Shown: positions 13,906-26,400 of the stretch, piece by piece
Numbering within the stretch: the stretch's first letter is position 1
Layout: each line of letters opens with the position of its first letter
Assembly: GCF_015706575.1 (NCBI RefSeq)
Contig: NW_024037057.1
Coordinates: 1,817,501 to 1,881,500 of the forward strand
Direction: 5' to 3'
Length of the DNA stretch: 64,000 nt
Origin: Patiria miniata
Taxonomy: Eukaryota; Echinodermata; Asteroidea; Valvatida; Asterinidae
The notes under the pieces: generated by a model
Told to the model about the DNA's origin: nothing
Database searches by the model: none
Seen by the model: the letters and a program-made list of their open reading frames with translations, nothing else
Position numbers and translations under genes: made by a program

Positions 13906-14316
13906 TGTCTGAGTGCTTTGGAAAGTATTGGTGCAGACAAATGCCATTCGCTTGATTGGCGTTTGAGTTAAATACGTCCTGCCATAGTCCATTCCAAATG
14001 AAAGTAAACAACGTGGCTTTGGAGGGGTCAAGTAAAGTCTGTTGCAAAGTTCATAGGAATGGCGAAGTGGATTTCCTAATGCTTGAGCCAACGTGGCATT
14101 AACGAGTTCTGAATTCGGGCCCAATTTTCAAAGCATGATTTAGGTGGTAAACAGTTCCAAGCAGTGTATATCTTCAATGCCTGCACGGTAGTATGTCTTA
14201 ACGTCTGCCAATAAATGACACACGTGCATCGGTAACCTTTCCCATTTTGGTTTTTCTTTTTTTCCTTTTCATTTTGGTTTTACTTTGTTTCCTTTTACTT
14301 TGTTTCCTTTGCATAG

Positions 14317-14418
14317 TGATCTGTGGGCCCTCCGAACATCTCTGCGAGCATGGCGCCTCTTTCTGCGTCAGCGACGACGTCGGTTGCCTCTGCCTGTGGA
14401 ACCCGGCGGCTGACTGTG
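14317..14418 (+). CDS. Receptor exon: EGF-like module (residues 1-34)
   Basis: Phase 1-1 exon after a pyrimidine-rich tract ending CATAG, donor GTAAGT. Six cysteines are spaced 6-6-6-1-7, the C-x-C signature of EGF-like modules rather than LDLa (no acidic calcium motif). The paralogous exon at 62562 has the same length and 28 of 34 identical residues, which confirms the borders. An apparent hydrophobic leader just upstream in the same frame is only the translated splice tract and has no ATG. Confidence 0.85.
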
Positions 14419-17400
14419 GTAAGTGCATGCCAAGGTTTGGACCAAATCTGTTCTTATCATAACCAAAGTGAGATGGGCTGAACTGAACCGAGTCAAGGCG
14501 AGTTCAACCGAGCCGTACCGAGCTTAGCCGAAGAAGCATAGTTGGAGCTACGTTCAATGCTACGTTGGTTTTGAGGACCGTTACACGTCCTTTTGCCTAA
14601 GTTTTAAAACCCTACTAATGAAGTATCTTTTTTTCAGCACCAAGGCTCAGCCTGAGCTAATGGAACGTTTACACCCTGAGATTCGCTGAGCAGCCCGAAA
14701 CGCAAAAAAAATTAGCTGACTGGCCAAAAATGCCATGTGATGAGTTATTCGGTAACGTGGAGAGAAACTGAAATAGGTTTATTGCATAACAAGTCCACGT
14801 ATTAGGAATGTAAAGAGAGTGAAACTTACGAGTTTGCTCCGTTTTCTGGCACTATATTGAAATAACCCTGTTTTTACACAAAAGAAAAAAACAGGAAAAA
14901 ATGCATGATAGGTAGTATATAGATGTTAACAATGGCTCACAACCGTCAGCTAATGGGATCGTGACTTCAAGAGATGAAGCCTGAAATCGATGAAAGAAAA
15001 AAGTGTTCTCTTTTAATCAACTAAAAGCAATTTGTTTACAATCAGTTTGTAGTTTACTGGGGCGCGCATCTTTCAACCACTTAACACGCCATTGTCATGT
15101 GTTGTTTGAAAGGCCTAAGTCGCGGCCGGATCCAGGACACCCACCCCCCCCTCCCCCCCCCCCCCGAAAAAGTGGGTCGAACGATGTTCGCCCAAATTTA
15201 ATATGAAACAAGGGGGCACTTTTTATGATTTGCTTTTGTTGAGTTTTGGTACACGTGGTGTACGAAGTGGCTGTCTTTTTTTACGACGTCAAAACGGCAT
15301 GCCCACCCCCCCCCCCTGCCCCCACCCTCCCGATCCGCAGTTGAGGCGTATGGATCAAAACAATGGTTTGTCCTAATGGGACTTCGTGCATCTAGTATGT
15401 TTCGAGATTATTTGGCACGAGCTCTGAAATGAATGCAAAGCTCCGAAGTTGATTAACCCATTTAAGTCACTGCATCATTTTCTAAATAATTGATATTGCA
15501 CAGACGAAATATTGCATGATTGCCGCCATGTCCATTAATGCGCATGCGTGCATACAAACGTCCACACAAATGTTGGTGTCTACTGTCAAGACACCTTGCA
15601 TTGTTGGCTTTTCTGCATATACGTTTTGGATAGCCTTTGCTTTTTGTTTCTTACTTCTCTTTAATTTTGTTCCACCCCAAATCCTATAAACTTTGTTGAT
15701 TTTTATTCCGGCCTGCACTTTAGACTTAAAACAAAGTCACATCCCCAACGAAACTTACCAAAGACACAGACCTTATCAGTCAAACCTATGTAAATGAGTG
15801 ACGTAATAATGACCTCGTGTGACGTCATCATAGAGCTGTATTTTTTTAATGGCTTGTTTCTAGTCCGATTGGGATGAGACTTTGTATATTATACAGCTGC
15901 GTGTTAAATATGAACATTGAGGTGACATCAATTGTATTTATTATAACTTTTTAAAGTTAGGAACCTTAAAGCCATATTTCACGATCAGAAAATGCCAAAT
16001 TCATAATTATTAACATATTAACTATATAATTTAACTAACGTATACACATATTAACTATTGCCATTATCAATTTTTTGAACATTGACAAGTTGTGTGGTAG
16101 CCGACTCGATCCTTCAAATGGGGTATTATACCAACCACCATAGGGATCACCCATAATTTTAACATACCCCGTGTTCGTTCAAATTTTGTCAGTAACATTT
16201 ATACCGTGTAGAGTGTTAAAAAAAAGGCTTTCAAGTAGTACAGTGATTATTACATGTAGCCCCACAACATCGCGAATAATTCAAGGAAATGTAATCGCGA
16301 TGAACGCGATGACGCGGGTATTAATTTGACTTCCCTCCGCATGGCAGACCCTTGACGTGCACCGTACGGTTTCCTAGCAGCTGTGGCCCGATATTCAACT
16401 CACTTCACAGTCAGACCCACTGACTATGTTGATTTGTATTTTCAGGTCACTCCAGATAGGATGCAGTATGCAGCGGGTTTTTTAGTTGCTCCCTTTTCAA
16501 AGCAGTGCACTGAGGATGCAACAAAGCACCAAATTTAATATTTAGAAATGGCCCTGGAAATTGATTTTTTTTTTCATAATTCTCACTTCACTTCATGTCT
16601 CCTGCCAATGCGTTCGATTATACAGGGTGAGTAAAAACGAACGAACCCAAATGTCGGGAAACCCACTTTTGACAGGAATATTAACCTACTTACTTGACTT
16701 ATTTGAACTGTTGGTTTTGTAATTGTAGTGAAGTATAGCTCTTTAACCATATTACGTGGTGAAACAAATCTTAAACAAAATTGCAAGAATAGTGTTATTA
16801 TGCCAATTTGAATACAAGTCGCCCAAATCACTTGTGTCCACGTGAAAGTCTAGTGTTGTGTTTTAAGCCTTCCAATCAAGCTCTAGGGCTCTCAGTCAAT
16901 TAAGCGGATGGAAAAAGCCGTCCGTGGACAAACATGTTTTGCACATGAAATGTTAAACTACCATATCTCAGGGACAAAATATGCATTTGCAATAATTGTT
17001 TTCGTCACTAATGCTAAAAGATCCATATTTTAATGCATGAACTTGAGTTTTTTGAAATATGCTAACAGGTAGGCAAAAACCATGTATATTCTGCTTTAAC
17101 GAATGACGTTTTTGTTTTCAAACAAAAAAAATCAGTTGGAATGGCGTAGGCCTAACACTGTGATTTGGTTTATAACAGAAGATCATGAAAATTGTGGAAA
17201 TGAAGAACTGGGAAAATATACAGTGACAGTATAATGTCGTTTGGAAGTCACTGTGTTCATGTAACTATCCCGATTTGCACACTCTTGTACTAATGCCCTC
17301 TCTCTGGTTAAATCTATACATGGAACGTGAGATGTCTCGCCTGCATAGCGTTTACTCATTGTGCACTGTATCAGATAGAAGGACGATTTCAAGTATAATC

Positions 17401-20400
17401 ACATTACAGTGTTATTGATGACATTCGGATTAAGACTTTCCCTACTCAACACAAAACATTTATTGCAACAAAAGATGAACATACATGTGCAGAAAACTAA
17501 ATTGCAATTTCAGTTACATTGTACCTTGGCTGTAAATTGAGTAAACGATAATTTGCTCTCAATTGAAGGCATGTCACTTTCTCTGCACTTTGCTCTCTCG
17601 TGTTCCCAATCTTCCCCATTGATTAACCACTTTCAGTTTTCTCGGCCGTCGAGGGCTTTGCCAATTTAGGTCGTAATTGATGGGTCACTCTTCGGAAAGA
17701 ATCAAGAGCTAGGTCTGCTTCTTAAGGTAACCGTTATGTTTGCCATGTCGTGTCAGTCGAGTCAGATTGCCGTTGCGGTGTTATCCTCCTCGCCCTTCAC
17801 AACTGTAACAGGTTCCAATTACATACTACCACGAAAATTGTTGATTGGGAGATCCGGTTGGCGCATATCGTTACGTCCGTCGAATTCCACCGCTTTTCCT
17901 GCCACGTCTTAACTATAGTTTTTTTCATATTGTTTTTATTTTTACTATGCCCAATAGGAGACCAGTGGATTCCACTGAATGGGCGACCCAGCTAACATAA
18001 GCATTCCTAGGATTTAGCCGGCATTCATCTTTTATCTGAGCATTTCTTGGTTAGTTAGGCCCTTTATTTATCGTCAAGATTCAAAATTTACTGGCTATCT
18101 CGCTTGAGATGAGATAAACTCTTAGGGGCTTACCAAACTTTGGCTTTGGCTTCGATCTATTGGAATGTACATGTTTTGGAAATCGCTTATTAAATTGGTG
18201 TTATATATTTCCTAATACATAGGGAATACAAGTCAATCCAGCGGCTGTACACCAGTCTCCCTCGGTCACAACACATCGAGTTTGACCATCGTAGGAGAGG
18301 CGGATGATCTACCGTGGGCCTGGAGGGAGCACAAACCAGACACTGCAGCTTGCTGGACGGTGACCGGCCCGTACGACAAGGTCATCAAGGCGACCTTCAC
18401 CTCAACGCCAGATCGGTTCCGAATAATCGCTACACAGCCTGGCGTTATCGATACCAGCATATCGATTCTTGATGGTGGTGTTATTCCGAACACCGTGTTT
18501 TCACTCCGGTCGTGTCTCACCATCATTTTGGGTCTTTATGATAATCGAACAGCCGATACTGCAATTCGATTCTCGGTGGAAATCGTCAACAGTAGTGACA
18601 CGGGTAAATATTTTACGTAAATGTACTGACCTTTAGACATGACGTACTTGGAACTGATTTCAGAATAATTACTAATATGTGAAAGTAAACAAAGCAAGGC
18701 ATTGTCTTGTGTATTGGAATGGCGTACAGATATGGCAAGAAAACTTTTTCTCTACTTAATCAGCCTTCTATAGGCCTATCTGTGTTCAATAAATGGGACT
18801 ATATCTGATTAAGATTTGCTTTTTTTTATTTTCCACATCTCCGTTCCTAGGGTGTAGAACAGGTGAATTTGTCTGTGCAGAGACTTCTCACACGGTGTGT
18901 ATGGACGGACACGTGGGGTGCAGCCATGTTCGGCCGTGTAGACCTACGCAAGTTGAAAATGCAACCACAGGTGTTGTTTTGTTCACTATTATGTATTATT
19001 TATCATTCATACTGACATCGTCAGTACATTTTAATGATTTATAATTACTCCGTCATTTTATTTCCTCAACAAATTCATACTCCACAAGTTCCCCTTTTAA
19101 GACATAGACAGAAGGCATTGTGAATTCTCTCTTTAACCCTTGGTCACTTTTTGATTCGCAAATTTCGGAGGCAATGATCAGTCCAAGGCCAACTCCCATT
19201 GGACATTGTATTATCACGTATAGCATTGTAGTTGTATTGTACAATAGGTAAGGCTGCTGTTATAACAAGGCTATCAATCATCATGTCACTAGGCCTAGTT
19301 TTGAAGTCGGGAAACAGTGGTCCTCATCCGTTGTAGCTATAATAACCCGGGTTGTTGTGGAGGGAGGGATGAAAAAAAAAACAGTGGGGTAAAACTTGAT
19401 TTTTGGGGGCTTCAAATTGTAGTCTTGAACAAATATGGCCTCTGTCCATCTATTTAGACTCTATGAGAAGGGATTATGTTCACCAAAACGCGTACCAAAA
19501 GGGATTGTGTTAGACTGTAACAGCAATGCGCCGTCACACTGGGAAGTCCAGTACTATGGTGAATTACAACTTAAATAAAACGATGGCATCTCACAGGGTT
19601 AAAATGCAAAAAGTTATACCCCATGATAGTTTCTTAGAATGTTACTGTGCATGAAGATTGTCCATGTTTAAAGTAGGTATACCGTTAGAAAATTCAATCA
19701 TCCAATCAACTTGTCAGAAATTGTTGGATTTGAACCACATTATTGATGTGACTGGCGATCGTCGTATCAAATTAGCCCAACCGAATCAATTTGTCACATT
19801 TCCCCCTTTTAACCCAAGTCGGAAGTCAACACTCAAAATGAAAAAAATCAATTTACTCTCCTCCCTTTTGCAGATAAAAGGAGTTGTCTACGTCGACAAC
19901 TTGTTGGTCTTTTATTAACAGGGCAATGGTTACTATTGCAGCTCAGCGCCCTCTAGTGGCAAAGTGACATGCATATTCCGAATTCGCTCGTACCCCCCGC
20001 CCTGCAAACAGGACGCTGGTCAGGGCTGACGCATTTGAGCTCTCATTGGATAGATTTATGTGACCTGAGACGTAGAACGCGTCACACGAACTAGCTTCCG
20101 GTGCCCATCATGCGTAGCGCGCGCTAGCTGCGTGTGAAGGTCAATCTGTACTTCCTTCACAAGATTCTGTGAAGCTCATCAGCCCTGACCAGCGTCCTGT
20201 TTGCATTGTGGGGGAGGGGGGGGGGTATGAGCGAAATTCCGACAACGTGCACACAATACAGAGCGCCCTAAAAAATGTACAATTTTGAAGACAATTACCC
20301 TAAATGTCCAGCTTAAGGTATGTGAAAAATGAATAACTCCTTATCAGTGTTGTATGTTGTATTCATTAAGATGACTGCGGACCAAGCACCATTTGCCTCA

Positions 20401-23400
20401 ACACGTCACAGCTGTACACCATACGTTATCCATGGTTCCCACAACCGCCAACGAGCGACGTTGATCTTTCCACGATTAACCTTTGCACGTGGTGGATTTA
20501 CGCGGCGTCCGACCAATACATCAGAATTCGCTTCGATCGCTTCGAGCCGTACGCGAGCAGGCCCAGCACCAGGCTAGACATCGGGATACCGGGTGGCGAG
20601 GGAGCGTTAGGAACCACGCTTAAAACCTATGAGAAGATGCGGGAGGCCAGCTACGTCGTGAATGGTTCCCAAGCGTGGTTGCATCTGCAGGGAGATGACG
20701 AGACGGTGCTTATGCTCAGTATAGCGGCAGTGGAACCAGGTTAGTCCTTGGTTAAGACGCTGATTCAGGGGGGAGGGGGCTCAAAACCCCACAAGTTCTT
20801 TCAACAAAATCCATCAAAATTTGGAAAACAAATATTGCTTAACCAAGGCCCCTGCTTTGACACCTCCAAACAATTATACTGGAATTAATATATGCCTGTA
20901 TACAACTGTCTAAATTTCGGCATTGATTTGCTTATGAAGCCCCTCCCCTGCCAAAATTCCCGGATCCGCCCCGGTGGTGGGTCATTGTCGTTAGTAATCT
21001 AACGTAGTCTAAGAACCTATTGATGGCGAAGACAATATAAAAGAGTATGCCTTCGTCTTCGGCCTCATCTGCCAGCTCAAAATAACTGAGTTACTTTGTC
21101 CAAATCAAATAGAAAACTTATAGTTAACTAAATGTTCCTCTAGCAATAACGTGCAAATATCAAAGCCAAATCGACAGTTTACTCGCATATATGCCAATCG
21201 CTTTTTATGTATGTTTTATTAAAGGAACACTTCACGCGTCCTCGCCCATTAGTAATGACATTACAACATAACGTGTGTTTGTTCAATAGCCACAATTCTG
21301 TTTCACAATTCTTTGCCCCAATATATGTCGATTTGGCTTATCTCTGACGGGTCTCCCTTAAATAAACATGGGACTAAGATTGTAATTTTTTCCATTGCTT
21401 TAATCACCCCAGTACTTTGTGAAGGCGAAGATTATTTTCTTTGCCAATCTGGCAACACATGCATCAATCGCAGCCGAAACTGCGACGGATTTCCGGATTG
21501 TGCTGACAAGTCGGATGAGTTTGGATGCGGTATGTAGAATCCAGTTTGACTGGCATGTCTTAGTGTGACTCTTTCTATCTCGCGCCTATATCTGGTTCAG
21601 TCAGGAATAAGGGTGATTTTCCACAGTTTTGTAAATAAAATACCTGAAAATGTTCCCATATCGTCATTAGTTCTGACCGCCTTATATTGAAGATAATTTT
21701 ACTCAGAGACAGGAATCCAAAGACTTTTTTTGTTTTGAAGGCATTTATGACCATTTGCAATGATCCCCACAGCAAACCAATATGAAAGAATTCTTTTGAA
21801 GATAGTTCTGTTACAAAACACCCTGTGAAATTATTCTGTTTGGCTTTAAACTATCATTTAATCGAAAAAAATCAAGGAATGTAGGTGATTTCTAACGTCC
21901 ACACAATTGAGTAATCTTTGGAAATAAAGAATTCTATTGACGCAATGGTGTTTCGTGATCAAAGTGTTGTGCATATTTTTTCCATGTTTATCTAACCGTG
22001 TGACATTCATCCACTGAGCTGAAACTTCAACAGGTTAGCTTTTTAACAATCGTCTTAGGATTTTGAGTGATGCAATTATTGCATGAAATGCACATGAACC
22101 TTTATGCCTATTTCTCATTTATTACTTAATTACAATCTCTGACCCGTCTTCACTGTTTACCCATCAAATATGAAAAACTATGTGAAAGAAATATGTTTTT
22201 TTTCCAGGTCGTTGTGGAGATGATGAAATGAATTGCAATGATTTCATTACGATCTGCGTTGCGAGCCAGTTTATCTGCAACGGGAAATTTGACTGCTCCT
22301 ACAATAGTTACGATGAGTTAAATTGTGGTAAATAAAAGCAACGTCAGTTTTATCTGTGCTGATTTTTTTTCTGGTATTATTTATTGAACACAATTGATGA
22401 GACTTTGTTTAAATGTGTATTCAAATATTGATCAATAACAATAAATTCATCATTTGACAGTCGGCTGTTATTGCTTTAATACCGGTATTATTGCATACTT
22501 CATCCAAGCTGCTGGTTTCGTAATAAATAAACAAATATTTAAATAGCAGGGAAATTAAATTGATGAACTTTAAAAGTTTGTATCTCAAAACGTGTGAACC
22601 CCCCCCCCCCCCCCAATAAAAAATGTAACAGGTGAACTTAAAATGTCATGTCTCTTATGAATTATTTCTACAAAATGAAACATTCACCAAATACACCCAG
22701 GGGGAGAGTTCGAACCCCCCTGCTCTGGAAAAAAACAACATCATAATCTTAATAGTAATACTAATTACATATTTGTCCGCCTGTCCGAAACAATATCGGA
22801 CATTAAAAAAAAACATTAAATAACCATATCCGACGGGCTGAGCACCTCCACTGCGGAACATTCCTGGATCTGCCCCGAAAACCTGAAATTCCAAAGTCAC
22901 TCTTCAAAACACTTTAGGAACGCCAAGTTCTGGCTACAAACAGTGGTAATACCTTGCACGTTTTTACTGAAGCTAACAACAAACTCATTTCTATGAAACA
23001 ATTAAGATGATAGCACGAATAAGCCATGATTAATGTCTTTTTGTAACCCCAAATGGCGTCTCTACTACTCCAAAAGGATATTGTGGACCGTCTCTATTGC
23101 GACTGCAACCGACCAGGCCGGTCCAGCTCTCCACCCCGTCGATCGCTCCGGACTCGGGTACCGTCTCCTGCCTGTGGCTGCTTGAAGCCTCACCCGGACA
23201 TAAGATCGCTGTCCGGTCCCTCAAATTCGCTCTCAATACCAACAACAAAGTGGCCATCGGTCCCGGGGACAATCCCAACCCCTTCGAGATAACCATCAGC
23301 TTATACCGTGGGATGCTGCCTCGTGTGGTGGTCGTGGACTCTCACCAGGCTTGGGTCCAGTTCAAAGTGCAGGCGGGCAGTGGAAGCAATCGGTCCAACC

Positions 23401-26400
23401 ACTTCGAATTTGAGCTGACGCAGTTTAACCGGACAGGTAGAAACTTTGTTATTCACCTTCACCTTAAACAAAATCATTAGACTGCTGCCGAAATTATATC
23501 ATGTCAAACATTTGATTTTAACTAACTGCGGATGACTCATTTTTTTTTTGTAAATGTGCAAAAAATTTCAGTCGGCCGAGTCGATACTCTGTCCATAACT
23601 GGACACCTGCTTTCAAATACAAGACTCGATAGAGCTTTCCGACATTAACGGCGACAAATCATGTCTTGTTTTAACCATTTCCGGTGCGGGGCAAGTCATC
23701 TCCGGCCTTTTGTTTAGCTGACAATCAATTTGGAATCGATCGATAACAGGCGCAGCTCACCTGTCCAATCAAAGCAACTGCTTTGTTCAATCATAGTTCA
23801 CAAAGTTCACGGAGTAGAGTGCCTGCTCTGATCTGGCGGTCCCATCTTAAATTAAACCCCGTCTGGGCTGCTGTATGTACTCTTAGAAACCAATGTTACA
23901 CATTGAGCGTTTTGTATATCTCTCAGTAAAGACTTATTTTGTGGTACTCTGTTATCTGAAGCTGCTTGTTTGCGACACTGACTCTAGTGTGGTTCTGGTA
24001 CCCATGGGTCTTCCTTACAAGAGATTTGGAATCGTCAGCCCTAGACCCTGCTTCTCATTTTGATAAAAGAAAGTCTTTCATATCATTCAACGCTGAAAAT
24101 AACTGAACATGGGGCCCTAAAGGTATGGTCGTGGAATTAAACAGCTTTGACCAGCTGCACTCTATGAAAATACAAATAATAGGTATGTCTTTGATTGTCA
24201 TAATACCCCGTTTCTGTATCCTGCAGTTGATTGTGGAGATGATGAGTTCCAATGCTCCTACGGATTGCAGTGTGTTCCACTGGAATCCAGATGTGATTTC
24301 AAACGGGACTGTGATGACAACTCAGATGAACTTGGATGTGGTAATTGCTGTGGTGTAATTGAAGTCACATCGCGGGAAAGCTTCTTTTCTGGAGGGCTAA
24401 GCATTTTTATTTCCTGTTCCCATATTATGCTTGAAGGGGTGGGACAGAAGAGGACACGTCGTGAGCAGCAGAAAAAGTGACTGCCAATGACTTTTTAAAA
24501 AATTATCTTGATAGTTGCAAATGTGTTAAAACAGTCTTCACTGTATCTCGCCAAACCGTCCTGGCTATTGCTCCCTGTAAGCCCCCTCTACCGCCCAAAA
24601 CAATGAAATAAGAATTATGTAATGCAGCAGCTAACTATTCTAGTGTTTGTTTAACCTGAGCATTGCGACGCTGTAAAATACGTTAAGTGGGATACATGGA
24701 TCGGGCCTAGCGCTCTAAATAGAGCTGATATGCATTCATTGGAATCTGGTGTTGTTTTGATGTCGCCCTTACATCATGCACCAGACACAACCCACGTTGT
24801 ACTAGCTCGTGCTTAGAAGATATGGTTATATCAAAGTGCAAAACGCTTTCCATGTTATCTTCTCTTAGATGATTGCCCAGCGTCTTGGTTTTCTTGCGGC
24901 GACGGTGCGTGCATCCAAAGTAGCCAGATATGTGACGGATTGATCAGCTGCAACAATGCCGTGGACGAGTATAACTGCTGTAAGTCTTTCCAAACAGAAA
25001 AAGCTCGTTTATAACGTGATTCAATAGTAGTTAGCGCACATCTGTAGCGAGCTGTCACAGTTAGACAGGTCCATCAAAGCCGTTTTCCTCCCCTCATCTT
25101 GTTGTCAGTTTGTTGGCGGTCGTGTCTCATCCCGTCATGCAGCATAGACCTCCTGCCAGATCGGTTGCTAGCCAACTCGTGAATCAAAATGCAATTAAAC
25201 AATGATACTTGATAGACTTAAGCTTTTGAATTGAGTCTAATAAAACAAAACAAAACAAAAAAGAACGTAATTATATTGGAATTAGAGGTATACAAATGCT
25301 TTCCCTGCTTATTTCATCCTCAGATTCTATTTGTGGACCGAGTTTTATTAACCTAACCGCCGGTGGACAACAGTCGATACGAATCGACGTACCCGCGCAC
25401 TTTCCTTACATTTGCGGGTGGCAAGCCACCAGCGAACCAGGCACCTCGGTGTGTGTGGACATCGTAAGCATGAGCCACCGCAATATGCACATGCTCAGGC
25501 TGAGCTCCGTGGAGAACGTGAATGCACCTGAGTCGTTTTGGCTTCACAGCTCTGACAGGCTCCCTGGGACCACCTTCTTTAGCCAGGGAAACTGGGCTTA
25601 CGTGGGGTCGGCAGCGTTCGAGGCAAGCACACTAGCAACGATGGTGGAAATCAACTTCAGAGTCTGTGAGGACGCAGGTGAGCTGACTTGTTTCGCGAAA
25701 TGTTCATGACTTGACTTCGCGATACCGGCAGCTGGTTTCTCGAAACAGTGCGTATTTTCCGCCATGCGCAAGGCTTTAAATGTAACACATTTATTGCGCA
25801 ACTGCGCAATATCGATTTCATGAAACGATCGATTTCACGAAACTTGGTTTAGCTGTCGAACGTTGGGCCTGAAAAGAACCGGGTTTTTTTTACCACGTTA
25901 TCTTCTCAAATGAGATGTTGCCACTTGGTGTCACCGCAAGCTCTCACTAGTAGTTTCAAGTCTTACTAAACTTAGACGAGGATAATAACAGCATTTTCAA
26001 AGACTGACTTTGTTCGTTCATGAAATAGTCGTCGAGTCACGTCCGCCCGCCATTTTAAATTGTTTTTTCGACCTTTGTCGGATTCGTGCGGCAAATCCAA
26101 AAACTGTCACGAGTAAAATATCAATTATTTTCTTGAAACACAAGGCTGAGAGTGGCTTGTATAAACCCTGATAAGTTCTGCAATAACAGGCTTCACAACG
26201 ATACACAAGTTACGCCACAGTACTGTGTTGCGCGAGTCGTGGACCCAATCGCACTTTGTCGCTTTTATGAAATTGTCATAAAATGAAATATTATGTTGCG
26301 CTAGTGGGCTTTGACGTGGCGTAATGTTTTCTGAAATCGGCTGCAGGAGATTCATTGTCAAATAATTTCGCTTTTGCCTTTGATAAAGATTAGGCCTAAG

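Larger units (their letters stand above)
10684..14316. other. Repeat-rich DNA without recognisable exon
   Basis: Between the gap and the first readable receptor exon I find no signal-peptide or CUB exon and no other coding exon. The stretch holds a poly-G run near 10726, a poly-C run near 12070, two copies of a dispersed repeat (12150-13290) and a CCTCCGCCAAGG-ended repeat (13510-13905). By analogy with the second gene, a signal-peptide exon and a CUB exon should lie upstream of 14317; they are either here in a form I could not see, in the gap, or left of the array. Confidence 0.6.

Noticed and set aside
14247..14316. Hydrophobic leader in frame with the EGF-like exon
   Set aside because: It is a translated pyrimidine tract before a splice acceptor and starts at TTG, not ATG. 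The paralogue shows the same exon preceded by an intron.
16621..16690. TACAGGGTGAGTAAAAACG, like a mariner-type terminal repeat
   Set aside because: Only one end was seen; without a partner end or coding remains the element cannot be supported.
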